Below are positions 43,975 through 55,390 of a DNA stretch of 64,000 nt, in pieces (within the stretch, counting starts at the first letter, position 1; each line of letters starts with the position of its first letter). A program made the position numbers and the translations under genes. Source of the stretch: Mycocentrospora acerina (lineage: Eukaryota; Ascomycota; Dothideomycetes; Pleosporales); the NCBI GenBank assembly GCA_022701365.1, contig JAKUHH010000389.1, forward strand, positions 868,001 to 932,000. The letters are read 5' to 3'. The notes beneath the pieces were generated by a model. It had not been told where the DNA came from, did no database searches, and worked only from the letters and a program-made list of their open reading frames with translations.

Positions 43975-45202
43975 TCAACCCCTTTGCTCGAATAACAGAG
44001 ATATTCGACCTTGAATTTTTCCGGCTTCAAGGTCTTTCATTACTTCTGGCAAGTCGTGAATCTTACCATCAGCGACTTTAGGGTTCAATACACCTTTTGC
44101 GATTAGATCTAAGACTTCGCGCAAGTCCTTTGTCTGACCACCGTAAGAGAAGATTATATCCAGCCTTTTTCGAATAGCGAGCTTCATGTGTACTGTATTT
44201 TCATGATTCAGCGTTCCTACGCACAATAATCTTCCAGCTTGTCGTACTGATGCATGTTAGTATCATGGAAAGGTGTTCGGACGCGGTTGAACTAACCAAT
44301 GTGTTGTGCGTCGCTGAATGTCTGGGCCGTACCAACGAAATCCGCAACTACACTTATTTTTCCTGTCCAGCCGTTGTCCTGGACCCACTGCTTGATGTTT
44401 TCCCCCACTGGCACAATATCTTCCTTCAAAATCCCAATACTGATCGCCTCGTCTAGATTATCCTGCTTCACATCGCTAACCAGCACCTTGGCGCCAATAG
44501 CCTTAATGATTTGAAGCGCATTGAATCCTAAGCCTCCAAGTCCGAATAAGAAGACAACATCACGGGATTTAATGCATCCCCGCCGGTGTATCGCATGATA
44601 CGCGGTGGTGACAGCATCTGTAGCTACCGCGGCTTGGCTTGGGGTGACACCCTGAGGCACGTGTACAAGGCCTCTCACATCCATTACACAATACTCCGCA
44701 AAATAACCATCCATACCGATACCACTGCGATATCCTGTCAAACACAGCTGCGGCATTTCATTGCTGCATTCTTCGCATAGCGATGACCCACAGCCTGGTA
44801 CTGCGCACAACGCGACGACATCGTTGACGGAAAAACCACAATCTTCTGGAACAGAAGATCCAAACTTGATAATGCGACCGCAGCCTTCATGTCCAAGTGT
44901 GAATTTTTCTCTGAACCAGGAAGGTTGATTTTCGTTTGTGAGAAGATTATAGTCTGAACGGCATACTCCTGCCGCTATCATCTGAACAAGACAACCCGTT
45001 GGGTGCGGTTCCGGCGTAGTGATTTGTTCCCAAACCTACCCATATTATTCTCAGCAGTGTAAATTTTGAGTAGATTAGAGAACTTCGGTTAAAAACACGA
45101 GAGTACGAGGAGATTGATATGTGTACTGACCGGCTTCATATTCCCCCTGTGCTTTCTCCACACCCACATCATCTGTGGGATACCGTCTTGAGCTGAGCAC
45201 AT
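43975..45202 (-). CDS. Zinc-dependent alcohol dehydrogenase
   Basis: Medium-chain NAD(P)-dependent dehydrogenase that interconverts alcohols and ketones/aldehydes. Exons are 45131-45202, 44297-45035 and 43975-44246 (360 aa). Introns are 95 nt (donor GTCAGT) and 50 nt (donor GTTAGT, branch ACTAAC); they restore NMKPVWEQITTPEPHP and AQHIVRQAGRLLCVG. Catalytic zinc ligands are Cys in GVCRSD, the His-Glu of LGHEGCG, and a distal residue. The structural-zinc loop GCGSSLCEECSNEMPQLC has all four Cys. The cofactor motif is FGLGGLG. Unlike the trans-ER this is a true zinc enzyme. In the cluster it could oxidise a P450-made alcohol to the ketone needed by a BVMO, or reduce the R-domain aldehyde; these are inferences. 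Both donors are less usual than those of neighbouring genes, but the frames join cleanly. Confidence 0.9.
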
Positions 45203-45624
45203 ACCAGCGGTTTCTTAGATAACCAATGTAGCAAATTTTACAGTATTTTGTATTTGCACTCTCGAAAATCAAGCGGAAATACTTGTGAAGCTAACTATGT
45301 GAAAGGTAGCTAGCTTTAATTTGAGTGACCTTACTGTAAACGGCTTGCCGGTTGGCAGATGCGGGGTAGTAAGAAACTGGAGAGGGCTTTATTCAACAGA
45401 TCACTAGTTACATAATCCTTTACACCAAGCTTCATTAACAGATAGCTAGTTACATGATTTTTTACATCGCGTTGAATGCGCACAACTTTAATTAGAAAGA
45501 ACGTTGTGTGGTTGCAGTGACTAGTAACACTTCTGACACATGGAGGTTGAAATAAATTCGATGTAAATTTAAAAGTATGAATTATCGACTAGTTTACTCC
45601 GAAGGTGCCAAAATATAATCTACG
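45203..45624. other. Spacer upstream of the alcohol dehydrogenase
   Basis: 420 bp between two genes on the same strand. The near-repeat AGATCACTAGTTACATAATCCTTTACA / AGATAGCTAGTTACATGATTTTTTACA (about 45400 and 45441) is the only structure seen. Confidence 0.45.
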
Positions 45625-47386
45625 TCAAGAGCTCTTTACTAATCGAAAATCAGTATATCCCTTGGCCTTTACGTCGTCGCATCTCTTTCTATATCCTGGA
45701 GCTGGCCCATTATACCGGGCAATGCTTCTCTTCTGTTTACCTGCTACATTCTTGTTCACACCCGTCATCCAGCTGTCAACCTCATTCGCCAAAAATCCAA
45801 CTGAACATTCATGCACATGCTTTGTCCAGGCCCTTTTACCTTCTTCCGTGGCTTCCAGAACCACAATATCATTTTTCACAGCGTATTCGATACAATCTGC
45901 TACCCACCCCACAGCATATTCTATTGATCTTGGAATGTTGCCGAACATCTGATGTGGACCCATAATCACTATAACTGAGGTCAACAAACTACTATTGTTT
46001 TTTTCAGCAATGAATACATACTGAACATGTTTGGGAATCCATGGTTCGTCAGACCAAGATAAGTTTGGATACCGTCTGCCCACTCGTCTGTGAGCTTTTT
46101 GCCACCAATGCCGCGAATATCGACATTCCTAAATGACCCAGTGATTGCATCAAAGCCTGTTGCATATATAATCACATCGAACTCAAAGTTCTCGTCCTTG
46201 GTTTTGATGCCCTTTTCGTGTATGAATTCGATTGGGTTTTCGTTAATGTCTACAAGTTTGACATTGGATTGATTGTAAGCCTCGTAGTATCCGCCTTCCA
46301 GTGGTACTCTTCGTGTGCCGAAACCGTGGTTCTTAGGAATAAGTTTCTCCGCGATTTCTGGATCCTCTACACGTTCCCGAATCTTCGCTGCAATGAACTT
46401 TGAAAACAGCTCATTCGCGGCCTTGTCAGTGTTAATGTCATAAAAGTTCGCCAACCATTTCGAAAATCCGGCTTGGGAATACAGTTGCTCCCAATGGGCC
46501 TCACGTTCTGCTTCGCTGACGTCAAACACAGATCGAGTGTCAGCTCTGTGAATAAAGCAGGAATAGGAGTCAAGACACTTTTGAAAAATGGTGGGATAAT
46601 TTCGCCGAATGTCTTCCATCTCTTCAGGCGTGATTTTTGTGTTTCGTAATGGTGCTGTCCAATTAGGAGTGCGCTGAAATACAGTTAACGACCCAACAGT
46701 CTTCTTGATCTCTTGAATGGTTTGGATCGCAGTCGCCCCGGTACCGATGATGCCGACACGTTTTCCATCAATGGCGCTGGCATCTAAGGGCCACCTCGAA
46801 GTATGAAATCCAGCACCCTTAAAGTCGTGTACGCCTGGAATGTTAGGCAATGTTGACTGGTTCAAAATTCCCATAGCCGTGATCAAAAAACGCGCGGTGT
46901 AGGTCTTGCCGGTCTTGTCAGTGAGTAACCAGGTATTTGACTCGTCGCGCCATTGCGCAGAAGCAACTTGTGTATTAAATTGCATATCTTCATGAAGCTT
47001 AAACTTCTTCGCAAAATATTGGCAATAAGCAAGGGTTTCTTTTTGCCCCGCAAAGTGCTCAGTCCAGTTCCATTCATCTAACAGTGACTGGTCAAAAGAG
47101 AAGATATATGAGTATGATTCTGAGTCGAAGCGTGCTCCAGGATAGGTGTTCCTATGAACATCAGTATGAGTGGAGCTAATTCCGGTTTTCAGATGCCTCA
47201 CCAGAACCATGTGCCCCCTTCTCCAGAACCTGCTTCTAGCAGCCTCGTTTTCAAACCTAGTTGGCGCATGCGATGAAGTGAGTACATGCCCGACTGACCG
47301 CCACCCACGATAAGAACATCGAAATCAAGCAACTCGGCGAGTTTTGCTGGCTCTGCCGCCGGAACACCATTGTGTTGTCCGACCAT
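45625..47386 (-). CDS. Baeyer-Villiger monooxygenase (first, cyclohexanone-monooxygenase-like)
   Basis: A flavin- and NADPH-dependent enzyme that inserts an oxygen atom next to a ketone, giving an ester or lactone. Exons are 47202-47386, 46022-47151 and 45625-45974 (554 aa). Introns of 50 and 47 nt restore TWFWNTYPGARFDSE and FPNMFIIVIMGPHQM. Two Rossmann motifs are seen, VGGGQSG near residue 28 and GTGATAIQ in mid-protein. The BVMO fingerprint FKGAGFHTSRWP lies between them. The ATG at 47386 is chosen because the open frame further upstream begins with TTG. GARFDSESYSYIFSF and the length of about 540-560 aa place it with short cyclohexanone-type BVMOs, a different subgroup from the longer BVMO at 55391. 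All expected motifs are intact. Confidence 0.95.
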
Positions 47387-47853
47387 GATTGAGAGAGTAT
47401 TTGACGATTGTGGGAGAAAAGCAAAATTCAATAAGATTCAAATCTATATAGATTAAGCAACAGAATTTCTCGGGCATGACCCTAGATTGGAAGCCCACTT
47501 TGATACCGGAGGCCTTGGCTGTTGCAGAATCCTGCCTTCGTTATGATCAACGCGGGCGTGCCGCTGAGTGCCGACTAGCGTCAAAAAAAAATGCGCGAGG
47601 CTGTTTTTGGGCAGCCGAATCACGGCAGGATTCTTAGCGTGCCTCGAAGGGTACATCTCGGTATTAACCTGACTGCCGACGTCGATACGGCGATTACTGT
47701 TGGCAGTAAGAGACGATTTGCATAATGCATATGCATTCTGTACTACCTAAAATAAGTACTAGGACGATAGATGCGCACGCAGGCACGTGTTATTTGCAAG
47801 ATCGAATACAAGGTGACACAATCATCTTATGCGCTAGAGATATATTGTCATCA
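47387..47853. other. Spacer upstream of the first BVMO
   Basis: 470 bp holding the promoter of the BVMO gene and the 3' flank of the lactonase-like gene. GCCG-containing words such as GCCGACTAGCG (about 47571) occur, but no clear palindrome was found. Confidence 0.4.
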
Positions 47854-49005
47854 CTATTCTTCGACATTATCTATGATGACACCCTCACGTTTCCAGTAAA
47901 TCTCAAGATCTCGAAAGAATGACCACCTCAGAGACTTTCCCCACCCCCGCGCTTTCCAGTCATTCAATGTTTTTGGAAAATGGTCAATTCCATCTCTTAC
48001 AGTCGAGTCATGCGCAATGATCACAAATATTCGTTCGTCCGCATCAAGTTCCTGCAACCAAGTCGTTGTACGTTGGGCAAGCGGAATGTCATGACCAAAT
48101 GTTATGTCGTATAATGGGTCTGTAGAGCTTCTTCCTCGAGACTTTTGAAGCTTCTCAAATGCTGTCCCTGGACAAAATGCGAAATCCGCAGCAGGAAAAC
48201 ACGGATGAGGCGAGATCTCATCTGGAACAGGAAGGTGTCTTGAAGGCCTAAATATGCCAGCATAGTGGCAGATATCGCCTCCTAATAGCACAAACGAATC
48301 CTCTTTTCCAGCGGAGGTTCGTGCCAGACCACAAAGATGCCCAATCGCATGGCCGGGACTATCTAGCAGGTAGAAGCTACCATCACCGAAGTAATCATAC
48401 GCGGGAAACTGACCAATTTTGAGAGCTTCCTCAAAAGCGATTTCGCGAAGTGTTCTGTTCGCATAGTCGCTTTCACGAATAGGTGAATCTGGATCGGCAG
48501 GATACCCTGGGAGCATTGCGTTCTTGAAGCCTGGCCCAACTACCAGATCAACACAACTTGGGAATGAGGAAGGATCACCTATGTGACTGTGGATTGTGAT
48601 GCTGTCAGGCTGTGAACGAAGACAGAATAAACGAACTCACTCCCAATGCCAGTGACTCCATATAACCGCCTCTATATCGGCGAGATTAACTTCATGTCTT
48701 TGAAGTATATCTGCAACGTTCTCCGACACTTGGATATCGTAATTGGTAGTCGGCAGATATTCCGCAATCTTTTTTGAATAGTTTTCAAAGTCTTTCCTTA
48801 TACCTAGATCAAAAACTAGCTTGCGACCAGAGGGATGCTCAATAAGGAACGAGTGTGATGGAGAAGTTTTAAAAACTTCGAGGCCTGGCACTGCTGGGGC
48901 CATGAAACGGTGTAATTGCGCTGGGCCAAAATTGACGGAGTTGATAAGATGCGTTTTCACCGCAACGGAGCCATTGGGAACTTCGACGTACGTTTCGGAA
49001 GCCAT
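47854..49005 (-). CDS. Metallo-beta-lactamase-fold hydrolase, lactonase-like
   Basis: Resembles N-acyl-homoserine-lactonase-type hydrolases, which open lactone or ester rings with a two-metal centre. Exons are 48641-49005 and 47854-48586 (365 aa). The 54-nt intron (donor GTGAGT) falls inside the metal motif and splicing completes it to SHWHWDHIGD. Other metal ligands visible are His in SPGHAIGH, Asp in GGDICHY, and His in IIAHDSTV. No signal peptide is seen, so it is probably cytosolic. It is placed between a BVMO and a transporter and shares a divergent promoter with the latter. Opening of a BVMO-made lactone is an attractive job for it, and self-protection by cleaving a reactive lactone is another. 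The activity is inferred; the fold and metal site are clear. Confidence 0.93.
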
Positions 49006-49515
49006 AGCTATCTGTACGTATTATTGAAATCTGAAATATCTGATTGCAGAGAGTGTAACCACGTTGCTTCGGACTTTTGCTGCACTCGTATACCAGTGAC
49101 CGCTGGCACTGTACCGAGAAGGGCCGGGAACCGAAAGTTGCGCGCCGCCGCAAGAACGCGGCACAACCTCGGTTTTGCTTCCGAGCTAAGTACGTGGCTG
49201 CCAAGTTGCCTAGTGATCGGCAACCCCCATTTGACCTGCCGTGTAACCTGACGATGAAACTTCCAGCACAACAGTATGCTTCCCCACATACGGACTTGAG
49301 TGCCCTGAACTACCTATGGCGCTTGACCTATTTACGATGTAATGCCGGGACCCCGCTTTCTTGGACGTAGCTTTCGGCGAGACTAATCGTACGTTACGCT
49401 ATTACCGATGGCTTGGGACCACCATATGTAAAGCTGCTGCATGTGGATCATTTTTTGTTCATCTTGAAACATCCAAGTTCCTTCAAAAACCATTAGGAGG
49501 GTGCTGTCATCCATC
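49006..49515. promoter_or_regulatory. Divergent promoter, lactonase / MFS transporter
   Basis: This 510-bp spacer is somewhat GC-rich for the region. Small ORFs on both strands are overlapping shadows. Co-regulation of the two flanking genes is likely from the layout alone. Confidence 0.45.
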
Positions 49516-51371
49516 ATGACTGGCACTGAAAAGCCAGAGATTATCTATCAGGACATGGCGGTACCTACCAACAGTGACGTCGAAATTGGCCAGAAGCTTA
49601 AACCTATCGATACGGTACACGGAGATGAAGCGGTGAGGTAAGTGATTCCCATCTGCTGCCTTGCGTTTGAATACGGCAACTGGACCAGATAGCTATCAAT
49701 CTTTAGCAAAAAGGCTTACAACTGTTAGGGTACTCGCTGGTTACTCAGGGGATGAGTCCTGGACTGAGCAAGAGGAAACTCAAGTAAGGCGCAAAATTGA
49801 TTGGCGTCTCATGCCCATCCTGTGCATTACTTATGGACTACAATATTATGACAAAGCTATGCTTTCTCAAGCAGTAAGTGCCCAGCTAGGAAGAATTATT
49901 TAGTCCTATCGTTGATCAATACTTTCATAGGCCCTCTTCGGACTGCGCGATGAACTACACCTCCGTAAGGGCAATAGATACTCCATGTCTGCAGCTATAT
50001 TCTATTTAGGCTTCATAGTAGGAGCATACCCCGCCATGTATCTCGCTCAGCGATGGCCTATCGAACGGGTTGCATCTGGAATTGTTACACTCTGGGGTAT
50101 TTGCCTCATCCTTACGGTTGTTTGCCGCGACTACAAAGATCTCTATGCCCAGCGCTTCTTCCTTGGTCTTTTAGAATCGGGTATTAGCCCTATGTTCATG
50201 GTCAGTCCTAAACAAGGCTACTATACTTGCGGAGCATCTACTGACATCGCATATCTCCTTTCAGGTCATCGTTGGGTCATTTTACAAGAAAAACGAGCAA
50301 GCATTCCGCATGGGGTAAGTGACTAAAGGTGGATTTTCAGTAAAATTTTAACTAATGGATCTTAGGATTTGGTATTCTTGTACAGGTTACGTATCGATCT
50401 TTTCGCCCCTCATTAATTATGGCCTTGGTCAGGCTAAGGGCGAATTCCGGCCTTGGAAGTATATGTATGTACTACTATGCACGAAGACCTTTGAAAATCG
50501 TATACTAAACTAATGACTTAGGTATTTTTTTGCTGGCTCCCTTACAATAGTTTGGGGCATCGCTCTGTGGTGGCTCCTGCCTCCGGATCCGGTTCGTGCA
50601 CGTGGCTTTAATGAAAGACAGCGGTATATATCAGTGGCCCGCCTGAGATCTAATAATTCAGGAGTCCGAAACACACACTTTAAAAGTGAGCAAGTCCTGG
50701 AACTTCTCATGGATGAAAAGTTCTGGCTCATGTTTGCTATTGCCTTTCTTTCCATGATCGCCAATGGCCCCATTTCAACATTCATCCCCATTATTATCAA
50801 CTCTTTTGGATTCACCACACTCAAGTCCCTTCTGCTCGTCATGCCAGCAGGTGCTTATGCTGGAACACTTCAACTATTAGTTCCTTGGCTCTGTTACAAG
50901 TACACCGGTATACGCTCATGGGCCATCTTTGTTTGTCAAATGGGAACTACTGTTGCAGCTTTGCTTCTTTGGCTCTTGCCAAGACGTCACACAGGAGCCC
51001 TCCTCTTTGCCTGCTATATTTTGCCATCAGTGGGGGGAGGCTATGCTGTACTCATGGGACTTGCACTTGCAAATACTGCTGGCTACACAAAGAGAACTGT
51101 TGCTTCCTCTGGTGTATACATTGGTTACTGCTTGGGTAACTTTGTTGGTCCTCTTGTTTTCAAGCCGGCCGACGCCCCTCGTTACGAGACAGGATTTATT
51201 ATTACTTTTGTGACGGCAGTTATTGCAGGTCTCCTGGCGATCGTCTATCGCTTTTGGTGTGTTGTTGTTAATACCAAAAGAGACGAAACCGGCATTCTTG
51301 AAGGATATGAGCACGCGTATGAAGACGACTCGACCGACCGGAAAAATCCTCAATTTAGGTACATCCTATAG
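49516..51371 (+). CDS. MFS transporter, allantoate-permease (Dal5/ACS) family
   Basis: A plasma-membrane anion:cation symporter-type carrier of 12 helices. Exons are 49516-49637, 49729-49873, 49931-50200, 50265-50314, 50366-50464 and 50522-51371 (511 aa). The joins restore AVRVLAGYSGDESW, LSQAALFGLRDELHL, SPMFMVIVGSFYKKNEQAFRMG and WKYMYFFAGS. Family marks include KIDWRLMPILCITYGLQYYDKAMLSQAALFGL split over exons, RWPIERVASG, LLESGISPMF, the VGSFYKKNEQAFRMGIW segment and the late LPSVGGGYAVLMGLALANTAG. This family usually imports organic anions or vitamins, while many cluster exporters are of other MFS types. It could therefore move an acidic product or precursor; direction cannot be read from sequence. 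Six short exons, one of only 50 nt. Confidence 0.93.
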
Positions 51372-52945
51372 TAGCCTCATGATACTTAGCGATGTATCCA
51401 TAATTGTTTGGGGGAAGCGATGGTGCAGATTTGTGTGTGTAATGGTATGTCGTTGGGCACCTTCGTTTAGTAAGATAGATCGAAATTAGTGATAATTACG
51501 ATACCCTATTATGAACCACGGTTACTTAATGAAAAAAGCAACAATTTTAATCATCTTTAAGTCCAGCAATTACTTGATGAAATCAAGATTTCAAAGTATT
51601 GTAGTTCTGCTCATTTTTCAAGTATCCAAGCGCTCTATTTTCAAGACGCTATATGTATCAGCTTCGAAAGAACATTTTAAAGGAATTGAAACCAATACAG
51701 GAAAAAAACTTATGAATTAGACAAATCTGTCATTTTTTCTCTATGGATTGAAATTTTCTCTGGTTTGAAGGTAGATTCAGAACAATACAAGATGATTTCT
51801 AGCCACATTAATCTGACTCATTTTATCCTCGTCCTCCTAACTTTTTCAAAACGATAAATTAGTTTTCTATAAGCGTCTCTTTAGTTAGACATTTTGTTAT
51901 TAATAGCACAATTTGTAAAAGTCGTTGAAATAGCTGAACACAATTGATGCGCTCATTAATCTCTAGGTTTAATGCAAATTCGGTTGATTTAGTTAGAAGA
52001 TTTATTACTACAAAAGTGTTACAATCTTGTTTCATTTGCACACCCTGGTTCTCTATAGATTTGATAGGCTGCCTCTAATTAAGGTTTCTTGGAATGTCAC
52101 TAGATCATCTGGTTCTGAGATTATTACCAAATTTGGTTTCAAAATGATAAATTTACAAATACGCAATAGAATATGTTTTACTTACAAAAGAAAGCTTAGA
52201 ACTTGTAGTGGCTATATAGGGAGTGATTTCATTAAATAAGTGGGGTCTTGGTGTCATTCAACAGAATACCAGGAAAGAAATATGCTTAAACTGCTAAATT
52301 TATTGAATCGTAACCATTTTCTCGACTGTCGTTAAAATTTATCGTGTGCATTGTTTAACTATGAACGAATTTGAGAGAGGACTGAAACCACCTTGTAATA
52401 CCGAACTAAGGTACCAATACTTGTGCGAGTAAATAAGAATATGGTGTCTACACAGTCTCTTTTTCCTACAATCCCAGTAAAAAAGCCTATTTTCATTTCA
52501 ATGACCAATTTTCGATGGAATGCATACAGTAATGTTGTAAATATTCTAAGAAGTGATAAAATCAGATGTTTTAAATCTCCAAAATCAGCACCTAAATTCT
52601 GACTAGGAGATTGAGCAATATTAGCACAATGCAGGCGTTGTATTAGCGCATTCTGAGAGGTCAGATGAGATTTTAGCGGTATTAGACGAGTCGTATTTCC
52701 TGCATCTGCGTGCAGCTGAAGACGCTAAAAATTAGCAGGTTTAACCTCGGGTTTGACGTGGACTTGCTTGCCCCTGTCGTGTGCACGAACATCAGCGCCA
52801 TATCTCGATTACAAGGAGCACTACAATATTTTGCAGCCACAATAAGCCGTATGTGCGACCAGTGCGCCAGGCCAGGGCTCAGCCTGAGTTCCACTGCCAC
52901 GCAGACGTATAGCATCACTGATTTGCTTGCAGTTACCTCGCGGCG
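51372..52945. other. Spacer upstream of the regulator gene
   Basis: 1.6 kb of very AT-rich DNA. ORFs such as 51511-51720 are Lys/Ile/Phe-rich chance frames. The last 250 bp before 52946 are more GC-rich and probably hold the regulator's promoter and leader. Confidence 0.45.
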
Positions 52946-55245
52946 ATGAATGAATGTATAGCATCAGAGAACTGGCAGCATTATTCGACACCAGAGTTTA
53001 AACGCAAGCGAGCGGATCTCGTTTGTTTTGCCTGCCATGCAAAGAAGATCAAATGCGATCTTCAACAGCAGAAGCTTGAAGGTCGCAATACTTGCAAGAA
53101 TTGTTCCACAGTCGGCAGAAATTGTCATATTCGCCCGTCGAAGCGAGACAAAAGACGGAAAGCAGAGAAAAACGCGCAAATTGTACCCTTTGAACAGGAA
53201 ATTCGAGCGGAAAACAGGTCAAACACTGTGGATGCGCTTCTGGTCGCGGATCTGACCTTCCAGACACTTTCAAGGGACCAATCACTGTACAGTACAGTGG
53301 TTGTTGGAAGCCCTCAGCACTCCCACCCTACAGTTAACTCTCTTCGAGATGATATTCAAAATGATCTTGTAGCAAGTATCTCTCCACAAAATATCTTCCA
53401 ACCTGCTTCGGCTCCGAATGAATCCCCGATACCACAGAGAATTGGATTTGCTACCAGCGTAATAGAGACCCCTCCTACACAGAATGGCGACGTCGATAGC
53501 GGGTTTTTGCAAGTGTACGCACAGGAAAACCAGTTTGATGCAGAAAACCAGGCGCTTGTGGCACAGTTGGAACACCGATTTTGCTCTGATCTTCGTCCCG
53601 ATCTAGAACAGATATTTACGGAAACGTATTTGGAATACTGCTACCCCTGGTGCCCGGTACTCGATCGTGATTCATTGACATCCGATATTGCGAGGTCGCC
53701 ACTCCTTGCAAATTCTATAGCACTGGCAAGTAGTCACATCCAACCACCCCTACTACCTCACGATGGCCCTGAAGTGTACTACAAACGAGCAAGAACAATC
53801 TTTTACAACGACGAAGAGGCAGATGAAATAATGGCACTCAAAGCTCTGTGTCTGTTCTATTGGTGGGCACCACAATCTCCTAACAGGGTCCATCGTCATT
53901 CGTAAGTATTCCTGGAATTTCTTGAGATGTGAAGTATAAGCTGATTGTGGGGTTCAAAATTGTAGGTCCTGGTGGTGGACCTCAGTTATCATTAGACACG
54001 CTCAACAACTAAATATTCACCGAGAGCCAAGCATAGGCGATCCCAACCGGAGCCGATTTAATTTGGGGTTGCGAAGACGAATATGGTGGACAGTTTTTGT
54101 AAGTACGGATAGAAGCGTGTATGAAACCAGATTACGGAGAGTCTCTCCTGTATTAATAGTAGCATTTATCGCAGATTCACATTTTGCAAAGATCTAGTTT
54201 TGATTCGATAAAATAATCTAACTGTGTTTAGGCCCGCGAATGTCTGACTTCACTATGCCAAAGCAAGCCTGCTATCATCGATCCCAACGACTGTAGCATC
54301 CAAGAACCGACATTAGCCGACTTCCCCGCAGATGCGCAAAGTCAGCACCAAGGAGAAATATTCATATATTGGGTCCGACTATGCGCAATAATTGGTCGTA
54401 TTGCTAAGTTCCTCCTTCAGTCGAACCCCAATTCGGGATTGTTGCAAAACGAATTGCGCGAAGACCTTGTAACTTGGGTGCACTCTTTGCCTGCACGCTT
54501 ACAGTTGCAAATTGGCTCGACTCATACAACTATATACGATCGTGATGTTCATCAGTTGCATCTGTTTTATTTAACGACAATCATCATCCTGCATCTAAAG
54601 CGTTCTGAAGGTCAGCTGCCTCAAGCCTTGCCACCCGCTATTGTAGCTGCGTCGTGTACTGCTCGGATCCTACGAGACATTCTCGCACGTGGAAACTCAC
54701 GATTCTTAATGGCCATCACCTGTTGGCATGTAGGGACTGCGTTTATTGGTCTTTTACAAGCATGTCGAATTCAGCATCTGGCTAAATTTGCCAACGATGA
54801 CCTGGACGTTTTGACCATCGCAGTCAAAGAACTACAGAAAATGTGGGCATCAGCCAATGTTATCGCACAAGGCTTTGAACGATTACGAAAGCCGCAGCCT
54901 TACATGCAAGCAGAACTTGAAGATACCAATCTTACGACCATACGTAACATTCCAAATACTAATGCATCTCGGTCCGACGAGATGGGTAATCTTACAAACG
55001 GAATGGACAAAGACCTAGACGGCCAATTTGACTGGATGCGCTTCTTCCCGTTCGTCTCCAAATCCACTGGAGGTATTGCTGAAAGCCTACTTCTGGGGCG
55101 CGAACTTGGCACTGCCACAAAAGGATTCCCGTCCCCGAATAACGAATACTTCCATGACACCCTGCGTGCGCAGTTTAATGGTCTATTTGATCCTTTTACA
55201 GATTATACTCTCGTATTGTCGGATATGAACCACGATACGTCATGA
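52946..55245 (+). CDS. Zn(II)2Cys6 transcription factor, likely cluster regulator
   Basis: A nuclear DNA-binding protein of the Gal4 type. Exons are 52946-53901, 53966-54098 and 54232-55245 (700 aa); introns of 64 and 133 nt restore HRHSSWWWTSVIIRHAQQL and IWWTVFARECLTSL. The binuclear zinc cluster uses Cys27, 30, 37, 50, 53 and 60, preceded by a basic FKRKR stretch and followed by RPSKRDKRRK, the likely DNA-contact and nuclear-import region. YCYPWCPVLDRDSL opens the fungal-specific regulatory domain of the middle region, ending near RLRKPQP. Its place among biosynthetic genes suggests a pathway-specific activator that binds paired CGG triplets; CGG/CCG words in two cluster promoters are candidates. 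The regulatory target is inferred. Confidence 0.93.
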
Positions 55246-55390
55246 CTTTGTGGTCTTCTGCTGGCTTGGCAAAACACCGATAGAGTAATAACTAATGTCT
55301 GACGAAGGTTGCACGAACAAAACCTGAGAGGTAGCACGAGTTAATGTAGCATTTGCTTGGCTTGATTGTATTCTATTAAATTAAAGTCTC

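Noticed and set aside
48869..49370. ORFs of about 90-110 codons in the lactonase/MFS promoter, and a first suspicion of an rRNA-like segment at about 49130-49230
   Set aside because: No 5S or tRNA consensus boxes could be matched, and the ORFs overlap each other on both strands.
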